A stretch of 64,000 nucleotides of DNA from the NCBI RefSeq assembly GCF_000284315.1, contig NC_017094.1:651486-715485 (forward strand), in the 5' to 3' direction. Position numbers and translations under genes: made by a program. The DNA comes from Leptospirillum ferrooxidans C2-3 (lineage in GTDB: Bacteria > Nitrospirota > Leptospirillia > Leptospirillales > Leptospirillaceae). Below, in pieces: positions 25,926-34,161 of the stretch. Positions within the stretch are counted from its first letter, which is position 1. Each line of letters begins with the position of its first letter. Below the pieces are notes generated by a model. That model was given only the letters and a program-made list of their open reading frames with translations, had not been told where the DNA came from and made no database searches.

Positions 25926-26887
25926 AGATGAAAATATACGCCATGTTCCTTTTCTCCACGATTTTTGTCGGAGTAATGATTGCGGTAGAGATGTACAAGG
26001 ACTCTCATCCTGAATGGATGTCATATCAAAGTCACTTCTATAAAATCCTTGCAAAAAAAACCAACAAGCCGGAGATTGCCAATACTCCTCTGCAAGTCGT
26101 TCAGACATGGAACACCATTCTGAATAAGGCGGACAGATGCCAAACATGTCATATGGGTATCAATATCCCCATTTTCAAGGATATGCCAGAACCTTTCACC
26201 GCACATCCCGATATGTCAGGATTCATGTCCAAACATCCTTTTGAAAAATTTGGATGCACCGTTTGTCACGACGGAAACGGAATGGCAACGACCGTAAAGG
26301 AAGCTCATGGCTTTAATGTCACCTTGAATTATCAGCCTAAGGTAGGTCCTTTTTCCGAGGCATCCTGCACGAAATGTCACACAGATCTTTATAGTGAAGG
26401 CGTGAATCCTCCAATGACGCCCTATCTTAATCTCGCTAAAAGAACTATCAAGGAAAAAGGTTGCGGTTCCTGTCACATGATGGCCCAGTTCAATTTACAC
26501 GGAGTCCTTGCGCCGGATCTATCAGGATTTGGTTCGAGAACAGAGCTAGGCTTCTATAATGTTCACATGTTTGAGTATGTGAATGGTATTCGCTCGGAGA
26601 GGGAATGGGAGTGGGAGCATTTCAAGAACCCCAGACGCGTATCTCCTGGAGTGCCAGCATTCAAGGTTCCTCCAACCATCATGCCCAATTTTCATCTGAC
26701 GGACGAGCAGACAACCGCTCTTACGGTCTGGGTCCTTGGTTTGGTTGATCCCTCCGTTATCACAGTTCCGCAAAAATATTTGCCGGTTGAAAGAAGTCAG
26801 GGAAGGCCCGTTCCCATCCCTATCACCAAGGGAAATATCGGAGTGTTCCCGGATTCAGCCTTTAAAAAAGTTTCGTTTAAAAATTAA
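25922..26887 (+). CDS. Membrane-anchored tetrahaem cytochrome c of the bc complex
   Basis: A 321-residue protein with an N-terminal membrane anchor (residues 5-25) and four CxxCH haem sites: CQTCH near 72, CTVCH, CTKCH and CGSCH near 180. Several distal Met and His candidates are present (MPEPF, MPNFHL). It replaces a classical cytochrome c1 or f as the electron exit of the complex. The last third has PTIMPNFHLTDEQ, resembling the Met-ligand end of class I cytochrome c folds. It is the last gene before the terminator at 26908. Confidence 0.88.
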   Translation: MKMKIYAMFLFSTIFVGVMIAVEMYKDSHPEWMSYQSHFYKILAKKTNKPEIANTPLQVVQTWNTILNKADRCQTCHMGINIPIFKDMPEPFTAHPDMSGFMSKHPFEKFGCTVCHDGNGMATTVKEAHGFNVTLNYQPKVGPFSEASCTKCHTDLYSEGVNPPMTPYLNLAKRTIKEKGCGSCHMMAQFNLHGVLAPDLSGFGSRTELGFYNVHMFEYVNGIRSEREWEWEHFKNPRRVSPGVPAFKVPPTIMPNFHLTDEQTTALTVWVLGLVDPSVITVPQKYLPVERSQGRPVPIPITKGNIGVFPDSAFKKVSFKN

Positions 26888-26907
26888 AAGAAATATACTT
26901 TCATAAG

Positions 26908-26948
26908 AAAACCCCCTTTGCCGTCAGGTGAAGGGGGTTTTCTTTTAT
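26908..26948 (+). terminator. Rho-independent terminator of the bc-complex operon
   Basis: AAAACCCCCTT pairs with AAGGGGGTTTT across a 12-base loop and is followed by CTTTTAT. The stem is strong and lies 20 bases after the cytochrome stop. It closes the operon before the ABC transporter genes. Confidence 0.85.
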
Positions 26949-26981
26949 ATACAGGAAAATCCGTTTTGATCGGGGAACAGA

Positions 26982-27926
26982 ATGATTCATGTTGACAAGC
27001 TTAGGAAAGACTATCTCCAAAAACGAAAAACCATAACCGCAGTCGATTCGATTTCTTTTGAGGTCCAAAAAGGTGAGTTTTTTTCATTGCTTGGTCCTAA
27101 TGGAGCAGGGAAAACGACTACGATCTCCATTCTTTCTACTATTTTGTCTCCTACTAGCGGGCATGTCTTCATTAATGGGATAGATGTTCAAAAAGACCCC
27201 CATGGAGTTAGACAGCATATTGGTGTCATTTTCCAGGACCCTAGTCTGGATGATCGATTAAGCGCACAAGAGAATATGGATTTTCATGGTCGTTTGTATG
27301 GTATGAAACCGAGCGATCGGCTGCAGAGATCAGAAATCTTACTGAAAATGGTCGACCTATGGGATCGAAGGAACTCTTTGATTCGCACATTTTCAGGCGG
27401 TATGAAACGCCGTCTCGAAATCGCCCGAGGCTTGATGCACCGCCCCCTTCTATTAATTCTGGATGAACCAACCATTGGTCTGGATCCTAAAAGTCGAAGG
27501 GATATTTGGCAATATATTCATCAGGCCAGAAAAGAATGGGCCATGACAATTCTTCTTACGACCCATTACCTAGAGGAGGCCGATGGAGCCGATCGTGTGG
27601 CGATCATGAATAAAGGGAAAATCGTCGCAATGGATACACCCGGAATTTTAAAGTCCTCCCTGGGTCCTGGCCTTGTTACCCTGGAGGTATTACCTGAAAA
27701 CATAGACCGGGTGAAAACAGAATTGGACCAACTCTATGGGATTTCCAGATTTACCTTTGAAACGGATTCCATACTAAAGTTTCAAATGCCTTCAACGATT
27801 TCATCCCCTTCGATTCTTCTCCAGAGCCTTCCTCCGGTGATTGCGGGATTTACGATTGGCACGCCTACCCTGGATGATGTTTTTATCTCTCTCACTGGTG
27901 ATGGTGATAAGATAAACGAAGAGTGA
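26982..27926 (+). CDS. ABC transporter ATP-binding protein (DrrA/CcmA type)
   Basis: A 314-residue ATPase: Walker A GPNGAGKTT near residue 40, Q-loop VIFQDPSLDD, signature FSGGMKRRLEIARGL, Walker B LLILDEPTIGLDP, and switch His in TTHYLEEAD. The C-terminal 80 residues form the extra domain found in DrrA-like exporters. It pairs with the ABC-2 permease at 28308, which lies 381 bases downstream. The substrate is unknown; lipids, antibiotics or polysaccharide precursors are all possible for this family. Confidence 0.88.
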   Translation: MIHVDKLRKDYLQKRKTITAVDSISFEVQKGEFFSLLGPNGAGKTTTISILSTILSPTSGHVFINGIDVQKDPHGVRQHIGVIFQDPSLDDRLSAQENMDFHGRLYGMKPSDRLQRSEILLKMVDLWDRRNSLIRTFSGGMKRRLEIARGLMHRPLLLILDEPTIGLDPKSRRDIWQYIHQARKEWAMTILLTTHYLEEADGADRVAIMNKGKIVAMDTPGILKSSLGPGLVTLEVLPENIDRVKTELDQLYGISRFTFETDSILKFQMPSTISSPSILLQSLPPVIAGFTIGTPTLDDVFISLTGDGDKINEE

Positions 27927-28307
27927 AGGATAAAGATCTTCGGCGAATCCTTAGTGATAAACTGGCTTATGAAGGGAAAAGGACAGATTTTTGATCCAAT
28001 GGTTAGCTTGTAGATTTTTCCATGAATCTTTCCGGTTCATTCTTACTCTTGGAGTTCTCTTATTTCTGTATGTTGACGGATTCAAAATCTGAATTTTACG
28101 ATTTCCAATTTTTTGATCTCTGGAAATAGTGGGCCGATTCTTCGCTGTGCCATATGGATCTGAATCGTTTGATCCTCTCCCCATCAAGTGTACGGGAGTT
28201 TCGACAATATCCCGAAAGGCGTTCTGTAAAGATTTTCCCCGGAATGGAAAAGTCTCTATCGGATCGGGGCAGGCATCACGTTTTTTACGGGAAAGGTTTT
28301 CACTTTT
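27927..28307. other. 381-base gap between ABC ATPase and permease genes
   Basis: ATPase and permease genes of this type usually adjoin, so this gap is unusual. Plus-strand frames contain stops about every 20-40 codons; the longest open piece (28129-28311) has no ribosome site and no recognisable family. A minus-strand open frame (27951-28325) has a skewed Arg/Lys/Asn/Pro composition and looks like a shadow. The segment may be a decayed gene or a second promoter region; I cannot tell which. Confidence 0.4.
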
Positions 28308-29138
28308 ATGAATAATCCGCCTCAATCCCCAATTGCATTTGAACTACCAGCCGAAATCAAAAAAGAGATTACTCCGGCAAGTCCTTTTTTAAGAGACTTA
28401 AGGGGTATCTATACCCTTTGGCTAAGAGACGTCATTCGGTTGTGGAGAGACAGGATTCGGCTGGTAGGTTCTTTTATCCAGCCGATACTTTTTCTCTTTG
28501 TTCTGGGAGGGGGGCTCAAAGGGCGTGTTTTGTCTCAAGGGTCTACCGAAAACTATCAGGTCTTTATCTTTCCCGGAATTATTTTGATGAGCATATTGTT
28601 CACAGCCTCTTTTGCTGGCATGGCCGTTGTATGGGATCGGGAGATGGGGTTTTTAAAAGAAGTGCTTGTGGCTCCTCTTTCCCGGACCGCTGTCGTTATA
28701 GGAAAAATATTGGGTGGAGCCTCTAATAGTTTGATTCAAGGGGTGTTTTTATTGGCTCTGGCTCCTTTTCTGCACATATATCCTTCATTTGCCCATCTGC
28801 TGCTGATGTTGGGGGTAATGGTTATTGTATCTTTGTCCCAAACGGCGATGGGTATTGCTCTATCAGCCCGGATGAGCTCAAGTCAGGGATTTATGGTGCT
28901 TATGAATTTCATTGTGCTTCCGATCTATTTTCTCTCCGGGGCGATGTTTCCGCTTAATAAATTGCCCATGTGGCTATCTGTCTTGTCACAGTTGGATCCG
29001 CTGACTTACGGGGTCGACTTGATGAGGGGCATTCTTCTGGGAACATTTTATTATTCCATCGATCGGGATATATTGATTATTATCTTATTTGGTCTATTGA
29101 TGCTATACATCTCTGTCAGGCAGTTTCAGAGAGATTAA
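28308..29138 (+). CDS. ABC-2 type transporter permease
   Basis: A 276-residue protein with six membrane helices. Its N-terminal YTLWLRDVIRLWRDR, then LVGSFIQPILFLFVLGGGLKG, is the standard entry into an ABC-2 permease. FPGIILMSILFTASFAGMAVVWDRE and the late FLSGAMFPLNKLP are also typical. It forms the membrane channel for the ATPase at 26982. The first 35 residues are Pro-rich and polar. Start ATG 28308 has AAAGG 10-14 bases upstream. Confidence 0.85.
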   Translation: MNNPPQSPIAFELPAEIKKEITPASPFLRDLRGIYTLWLRDVIRLWRDRIRLVGSFIQPILFLFVLGGGLKGRVLSQGSTENYQVFIFPGIILMSILFTASFAGMAVVWDREMGFLKEVLVAPLSRTAVVIGKILGGASNSLIQGVFLLALAPFLHIYPSFAHLLLMLGVMVIVSLSQTAMGIALSARMSSSQGFMVLMNFIVLPIYFLSGAMFPLNKLPMWLSVLSQLDPLTYGVDLMRGILLGTFYYSIDRDILIIILFGLLMLYISVRQFQRD

Positions 29139-29192
29139 GCTCTCTATTGATTCTTTTTTGAGGAATGCAATGAAGGAAGGAGAAACAAAAAA

Positions 29193-29684
29193 ATGGCGTC
29201 AGAAATGTCTTTCGATATTGTGTCCAAAGTGGATATGCAGGAAGCCAAAAATGCCGTTGAGCAAACCAATAAAGAGATCTTGACCCGTTTTGACTTGAAG
29301 GATACAAAGTCCGAGGTCAAATGGGACAAGTCTGATTTGGTTCTTGAGGCCAAGGATGCTCACAAGTTAAAATCGGTCAATGAAATTCTGGACTCAAAAT
29401 GTTTGAGGAGAGGGATTTCTCTTAAAAACCTTGATAAGGAAAAAGTTGAAGAAGCCTTGGGGGGAACAGCTCGCCAGAGAATTCGTTTTAAACAAGGTTT
29501 GTCATCAGAAATAGCCAAAGAGGTTGTAAAAGAGATAAAGTCAAGTAAATTGAAGGTACAGCCTCAAGTACAAGGGGAAATGGTCCGTGTTTCTGGAAAA
29601 TCTAGAGATGATCTGCAGGAAGTAATCCAGATTCTGAAAAACAAGGATTTCGGAATTGATCTACAATTTACAAACTATCGGTAG
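29193..29684 (+). CDS. yajQ: YajQ family nucleotide-binding protein
   Basis: A 163-residue protein, the normal length. The start SFDIVSKVDMQEAKNAVEQ, then RFDLKDTKSEV and FKQGLSSEIAKEVVKEIK, and the end VQIILKNKDFGIDLQFTNYR-type tail are diagnostic of YajQ (DUF520). Members bind nucleotides, and in Xanthomonas bind cyclic di-GMP to modulate transcription; the role here is unproven. A diguanylate cyclase is encoded at 49732. The SD GAAGGAGA precedes the ATG. Confidence 0.92.
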   Translation: MASEMSFDIVSKVDMQEAKNAVEQTNKEILTRFDLKDTKSEVKWDKSDLVLEAKDAHKLKSVNEILDSKCLRRGISLKNLDKEKVEEALGGTARQRIRFKQGLSSEIAKEVVKEIKSSKLKVQPQVQGEMVRVSGKSRDDLQEVIQILKNKDFGIDLQFTNYR

Positions 29685-29788
29685 GCTCTGGTCTCTGTCG
29701 AGTCTTGTTTCGGGGATTGTTTTGTTGATTTTACTGAATTTATGATTTGTCATCTTGATTCCAGAAGGTTTTCTGGAGAGGGGGGAAT

Positions 29789-30778
29789 GTGAGCTTTGGA
29801 AAACAAGTTCTGGGATCCTTGATGCTCTTGGGATTATTGTTCCAGACATCCTGCATTACAGTAAATCTCTTGCCGCCAAGTAATGGATTAACAGAAGAAG
29901 TTGTTTCTGGAAAAGGATCTCCAGACAAATTATTGCTGATTCCCGTTGATGGTTTTATCGGGGATCGGGCTCAAAAGGGAATTCCGTTTCTTGGGGGCCG
30001 GGAAGATACTGTGACTGCAATGCGGTCAATGTTAAAAAAGGCAGAACATGATCCTAGCGTCAGAGGAGTCATTTTCTTGATCGATAGCCCTGGTGGATCT
30101 GTAACCGCTTCTGATCGAATTTATCATATGATTCGTTCATTCCGTCAAAGACATCCCATACCCGTTTTTGCGCTCGTCGAGGATATAGGTGCCTCAGGGG
30201 CTTACTATATTGCCATGGGGGCTGATGAAGTATGGGTTCATCCCACTAGTATTGTTGGCAGTATCGGCGTGGTTGTCTTCAATGTGGGTGTGACCGGTTT
30301 GATGAAGAAAATTGGCGTGACCGATCGATCCATTACTTCCGGGGACGAAAAAGAGATGGGGTCCCCCTTCCGTCATATGTCAACAAAAGATCAACAGATT
30401 TTTCAAGACCTCGTATCAGATCTCTATAGCCAATTTTTGGGAGTTGTCTCAAAAAACAGGCAAATTGCGCCAGATCAGCTCAAGTCCATAGCGGATGGAA
30501 GGGTCTATACCGCAAAACAGGCAATCAAGCTTCACCTTGTTGACAGGATCGGGTACAGGGAAGATCTTGTGGCTCATCTTGAGCGTGTCATGCATGTCAG
30601 TAAGTTTGAACTCGTTCGTTATCGGGAACCGTTCCTGTCCGGTACGGGTTTATTTGGAGAGTCAAGCCCTGTTGGTTCACCTGTGGCAGACCCGTCTCTT
30701 TTAATTCCTGCCATTAAAAAGCTTGGTCCGACTCCTCTCTATTTCTGGTCCCCATCTCTTGGTGGTAGCATGAAATAA
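29789..30778 (+). CDS. sppA: Signal peptide peptidase SppA, short single-domain form
   Basis: A 329-residue S49 serine protease. It starts at GTG 29789 with GGGGGG 4-9 bases upstream. The N-terminal hydrophobic segment ends at TSC near residue 22, which could be a lipobox or a signal anchor. The core shows GVIFLIDSPGGS, the nucleophile motif DIGASGAYYIA, GSIGVV, and TSGDEKEMGSPFR containing the candidate general-base Lys. The short form assembles as a higher oligomer to supply full active sites. It degrades leftover signal peptides in the membrane. A terminator follows at 30812. Confidence 0.88.
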   Translation: MSFGKQVLGSLMLLGLLFQTSCITVNLLPPSNGLTEEVVSGKGSPDKLLLIPVDGFIGDRAQKGIPFLGGREDTVTAMRSMLKKAEHDPSVRGVIFLIDSPGGSVTASDRIYHMIRSFRQRHPIPVFALVEDIGASGAYYIAMGADEVWVHPTSIVGSIGVVVFNVGVTGLMKKIGVTDRSITSGDEKEMGSPFRHMSTKDQQIFQDLVSDLYSQFLGVVSKNRQIAPDQLKSIADGRVYTAKQAIKLHLVDRIGYREDLVAHLERVMHVSKFELVRYREPFLSGTGLFGESSPVGSPVADPSLLIPAIKKLGPTPLYFWSPSLGGSMK

Positions 30779-31110
30779 GGAGATTCTCCGAGGAGTTTCC
30801 ATGTTTTTTGAGGGTGGCTTTTACAAAAAGCCGCCCTTTTTTTTTGATAAAACACATGCCAGATTTTCAATAAAGCGGAGTCTTGGATCAAGCGGCGATT
30901 TTGGGCAGGAAGAGTGCAAAGCTTTTGGATCTGTTCAGGAGTCAGTGAGTGGTAGATCTTAAGAGCAAAATGACGATGTGTTTGTCCCCAGTAGGCAACA
31001 GAATACTCCCCCTCTGCAGCGTAAGAGGGCTGAGATTCGAATCCAATCAAAAAAAGTGAAAATGATAGTATAAGTATTTTTAATTTATTGTAAAAAATAT
31101 TTCTCTTCAA
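30739..31110 (-). CDS. Small exported protein, unknown
   Basis: A 123-residue frame starting at TTG 31110, which overlaps the 3' end of the glycerate kinase gene by 26 bases. It has a clear signal peptide (basic start, hydrophobic core LKILILSFSLFLIG, cleavage near PSYAA). The mature part is basic and contains YWGQTHRHFALKIYHSLTPEQ. I recognise no family. Its last third runs through the sppA terminator and into the sppA 3' end. The coding part may therefore really end earlier in evolution, or the overlap may be tolerated. The signal peptide is the main support. Confidence 0.45.
   Translation of the reverse strand: MKRNIFYNKLKILILSFSLFLIGFESQPSYAAEGEYSVAYWGQTHRHFALKIYHSLTPEQIQKLCTLPAQNRRLIQDSALLKIWHVFYQKKRAAFCKSHPQKTWKLLGESPYFMLPPRDGDQK
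30812..30846 (+). terminator. Rho-independent terminator after sppA
   Basis: GGGTGGCTTTT pairs with AAAAAGCCGCCC around a short loop, followed by nine T residues. It lies about 35 bases past the sppA stop. The minus-strand ORF at 30739-31110 reads through it. Confidence 0.85.
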
Positions 31111-32440
31111 TGTTTTGCCCTTTCTCTTTGAACTTTGGGATATAAACCCAATACAGATCATTCAGGTTGGTTCCGGTCGGACCTGTTTGGATCTCCCATC
31201 CGTTTCTCTGGATAATCGTTTTTGTGTTATGGCTCCATAACGATTCCTGAATCTTGTGCCGAGGATTTTTTCCGAACTGATCTCCCCCGATAATACAGCC
31301 TGCAAATTGTGAGTTCCCATCCATTCCATCTGTTGCCAGTGCCCCAACAACAAATGAGTGTATCCCGCCATCATGAAGGGTTTGTGAGAGTGCTAGTGCA
31401 AGCTCCAGCGTTCTTCCCCCTTTCCCTTTTGACTCTCCCAGGGATACAGTTGTTTCTCCCGCACCGATAAAAAGCTGGTTCCGGTTGAATGAGGATCTAT
31501 CGGTCGCAAGGATGGAGCCAAGAGTTGTTCCGACCGTTTGGGAATCTCCCTTGAGCAAGGCTGACCAAATATGGGTGTTGGCATCAGGTATCTGAAGAAA
31601 TGGGAGAGAGTTCCTGATGACTGTACTGGTATTTCCGATGACAATTGGTTTATGGACCAGAAGACGATTCGACGGTGTTAAAGGATCTTTTTGAGACGAC
31701 TTGGGTATGATGATAGGGATATTCAATGATTTGAGAATGTTCTCCGCGAGCTTTTCTTTTCCCCTGATTGCAGGAAGAGTCGGGCCGGAACCGACTGTTT
31801 CGGGCGGCATCCCTGGTGTGTCGGAGAGGATAATGGATAATGTCTCTGTTCCGTGGAAAAAGTTCAGGAGTTTTCCTCCTTTGACCCGGGATAATGCAGA
31901 CCTGACTTGATTCATCTCTCCGATAGGCGTTCCATTTTTCATGAGCGCTGTAATGACTTGAACTTTCTGTTTCAGGGTGATTGGATGAATGGGGGCAGAG
32001 AGTAGACTCGATGTACCCCCTGAGATTGCTGAAAGAAGGGTTGTTTCAGGGGGGAGGGCCGAGATTTTTTTGAGAATATGGTCGGTGGATTGGAGACTCA
32101 AAGACCCCGGAAGTGGGTGTTCTCCATAAAGTGTTGGATAGTTTCGAGGTGGAGCAGATCCTTTGGGAATTAATGTTACAGTCATTTCAGGAGAGATATT
32201 CCATCGGGGCGCAATCGCTTCAGTCATTCCAGAAGCGGCTTTCCCGACCGAGAGCAAGAAAAAAGGCGGTGTCAATCCAAGTTTGTCAGGATCAAGCGGG
32301 AGATGTTTGAAGATCAGAGACCGGGGGGAAATGGTTTCCAGAATTCTCTTGATGGCATCTCTGGAATGTTTTAAATACTGCTCTTCATTCAATTGAAGAC
32401 CTTTATCAATGCAATCTCGAGTATTTTTCTTGGCAATCAA
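31085..32440 (-). CDS. Glycerate 2-kinase (GckA/TtuD type, DUF4147-MOFRL)
   Basis: A 451-residue protein. The N-terminal DUF4147 domain has LLSVGKAASGM, GEHPLPG, LSAISGGTSSLL and MNQVRSALSRVKGGKL. The C-terminal MOFRL domain has FIGAGETTVSLGESKGKGGR and GALATDGMDGNS. It phosphorylates glycerate to 2-phosphoglycerate. In an autotroph this could recycle photorespiratory-type glycolate products, but no partner genes are adjacent. The start overlaps the end of the YHS gene by 35 bases, so the two are co-transcribed. Confidence 0.88.
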   Translation of the reverse strand: MIAKKNTRDCIDKGLQLNEEQYLKHSRDAIKRILETISPRSLIFKHLPLDPDKLGLTPPFFLLSVGKAASGMTEAIAPRWNISPEMTVTLIPKGSAPPRNYPTLYGEHPLPGSLSLQSTDHILKKISALPPETTLLSAISGGTSSLLSAPIHPITLKQKVQVITALMKNGTPIGEMNQVRSALSRVKGGKLLNFFHGTETLSIILSDTPGMPPETVGSGPTLPAIRGKEKLAENILKSLNIPIIIPKSSQKDPLTPSNRLLVHKPIVIGNTSTVIRNSLPFLQIPDANTHIWSALLKGDSQTVGTTLGSILATDRSSFNRNQLFIGAGETTVSLGESKGKGGRTLELALALSQTLHDGGIHSFVVGALATDGMDGNSQFAGCIIGGDQFGKNPRHKIQESLWSHNTKTIIQRNGWEIQTGPTGTNLNDLYWVYIPKFKEKGQNIEEKYFLQ

Positions 32441-32651
32441 AACTACAAAAATAGACTGTTCCCTTTTCCGATTTCATCTTTAATGTTGAAGGAGCTTCCG
32501 GATCGACAAAAGTTCCACACACCGGATCTCTTTGCAGTGTTGAAGTCTGTAAGACAGGAGGCTTCTGGTTTGTTTTTGGGCGCAACATCTTCAAGAAAAT
32601 CAGGAATCCCGGAATGAGCAGGAGAAAAAACAACAGTCTTATAAGAAGCAT
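32406..32651 (-). CDS. Membrane-anchored YHS-domain protein
   Basis: An 81-residue protein with an N-terminal helix (residues 2-22) and a short linker, then a YHS/TRASH-type metal-binding motif. RDPVCGTFV and VYFCSFDCQEKY give the C...FC-x3-C pattern expected of the family. YHS domains bind metals such as copper or iron, or occur as accessory modules of P-type ATPases and cytochrome maturation factors. The function here is unknown. Its start lies 11 bases from the start of the divergent DUF185 methyltransferase gene. Confidence 0.7.
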   Translation of the reverse strand: MLLIRLLFFLLLIPGFLIFLKMLRPKTNQKPPVLQTSTLQRDPVCGTFVDPEAPSTLKMKSEKGTVYFCSFDCQEKYSRLH

Positions 32652-32662
32652 TGAACCTCTCT

Positions 32663-33811
32663 ATGGAGCCAGATGATATGGCGATTCAGACAATGACTTT
32701 TCGGGACTTTATGGAATGGTCCCTGCTAGATCCTGAAATAGGATATTACACCCATCGGGCAAAAATTGGTTTTACAGGAAATGATTTTGTAACGGCTCCG
32801 GAGGTAAGTCCTGTTTTCTCCCTTTTGATATCAGAGCAGATCATGGAACTTGACCGGTACCTCGAGAATCCCGAGAAATTTTATCTGATTGAGGCAGGAC
32901 CCGGCAATGGCACTTTGATGCGTTCAATCTTAACTTATCTGAGGCTGATTGATTCCCATCTGTTTGATCGAGTACATCCGATCCTCATTGAAGCGAGTCC
33001 AGTTTTAAGACAATTTCAGGAAAAACAGTTGTCGGGGCTTATGTTAAAAAATCCTCCGCTCTGGATGGACATGCAGACCCTTTCATTATCAAACATTGAG
33101 GGGGTTATTCTTGGAAATGAATTTTTGGATGCACTTCCTGCACATTGGGTTAGCATGACCAATGGGGAACTGATGGAGATTCATGTTGAACTCGAAAAAG
33201 ATGGAATTGTGAAGAAAGTCCAGAAGCCTTTGCTCAACCCGGAAGTCAAGAATTATTTTGATTGGATAGGTGTGCAATTGCCGGAAGGGTGCGAAGCCGA
33301 GATCTCCTTGGATGCAATTTCCATTCTGGAAAAACTCGATTCAGTCATGTCCCGGGGGTTTATGTTGTGGATCGATTATGGAGATCGTTCGGCGGAGAAG
33401 TATTCAGAAAGAAGAAATCGTGGAACGCTCAGGGGGTTTAAGGGACATCAATTGATTGATCAGGTTCTGGATCATCCTCCAGGCAGTATTGACCTGACGG
33501 TTCATGTCGACTTTACCGGTGTTTTGAAGCGTCTTCTGGAACTGGGCCATCGTCTGGAGGGGTATAGCGACCAGATGTCGTATCTGATCGCTCTGGGAGT
33601 TGAGCAGGTTCTTGAAGAGAATCGATTAAGTGAAACGGAAGCACTTGCTGCAGCGACCCTTATCCACCCTCTGCAGATGGGTCGGATTTTCAAGGTATTG
33701 CTGACTTCAAAGGGAGTTAAGCAAAAGGAAAGACTGAAGGGCTTTCCCAGGGAAGCCCTTCTTCCTCTTTTGCTTTCTGATCATGAGTACGAGAAGAAAG
33801 ACCTGATTTAG
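32663..33811 (+). CDS. DUF185/MidA (NDUFAF7-like) SAM-dependent methyltransferase
   Basis: A 382-residue protein. Key features are MTFRDFMEWSLLDPEIGYY, GNDFVTAPEVSPVF, the SAM motif LIEAGPGNGTLM, and later GNEFLDALPAHW and LTVHVDFTGV. Mitochondrial NDUFAF7 methylates an arginine of complex I; the bacterial role is not settled. Start is ambiguous: ATG 32663 has no clear SD, while ATG 32678 has GGAG 9-12 bases upstream. The gene ends converging with the small cytochrome gene, overlapping by 4 bases. Confidence 0.85.
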   Translation: MEPDDMAIQTMTFRDFMEWSLLDPEIGYYTHRAKIGFTGNDFVTAPEVSPVFSLLISEQIMELDRYLENPEKFYLIEAGPGNGTLMRSILTYLRLIDSHLFDRVHPILIEASPVLRQFQEKQLSGLMLKNPPLWMDMQTLSLSNIEGVILGNEFLDALPAHWVSMTNGELMEIHVELEKDGIVKKVQKPLLNPEVKNYFDWIGVQLPEGCEAEISLDAISILEKLDSVMSRGFMLWIDYGDRSAEKYSERRNRGTLRGFKGHQLIDQVLDHPPGSIDLTVHVDFTGVLKRLLELGHRLEGYSDQMSYLIALGVEQVLEENRLSETEALAAATLIHPLQMGRIFKVLLTSKGVKQKERLKGFPREALLPLLLSDHEYEKKDLI

Positions 33812-34161
33812 TTCTTTGCTGGTATGTTCGACAAGATATAGCTGGTAACAGCATCTGCCTCGTCTGTGGAAAGGTAGTTTTTTCCGGTTTGCTCCATATA
33901 ACGATTCATTTTTTTGACAAGGATTGGCCATTGATCCGGAGTATGGGATTTGAAAAGAGGGAGAGTATGGCATTGGACACACGACTCTTCAAACAGTGTT
34001 TTTCCGGATGCGAGAGGGAAGACCCTCGAGGGTTCTTGTTTCATTTCATGGGTGCCCTTTTTTTCCGGAAGTGAAATCAGGATAGCAAAAGCCACCAGTG
34101 CAAAGAGGGCTGTTACCCCAATGGCAGTGGAGTTCTTCATGGGAGGTGTAATCGGACTCAT
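33808..34161 (-). CDS. Small monohaem c-type cytochrome, membrane-anchored
   Basis: A 117-residue protein with an N-terminal helix near residues 10-30 and one haem motif, SCVQCHTLP. A second half, QWPILVKKMNRYMEQTGKNYLSTDEADAVTSYI, matches the C-terminal part of small cytochromes of the type with Met from the KMNRYM segment. It is an electron carrier on the periplasmic side. The ATG overlaps the stop of the upstream lipoprotein gene. In-frame ATG 34140 is an alternative start. Confidence 0.82.
   Translation of the reverse strand: MSPITPPMKNSTAIGVTALFALVAFAILISLPEKKGTHEMKQEPSRVFPLASGKTLFEESCVQCHTLPLFKSHTPDQWPILVKKMNRYMEQTGKNYLSTDEADAVTSYILSNIPAKN

Noticed and set aside
27951-28325. Minus-strand frame with WIKNL near its end, faintly like a UbiA prenyltransferase start
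   Set aside because: The match is only a few residues at the end of the frame, followed by a stop; a skewed composition and no helices argue against a gene.
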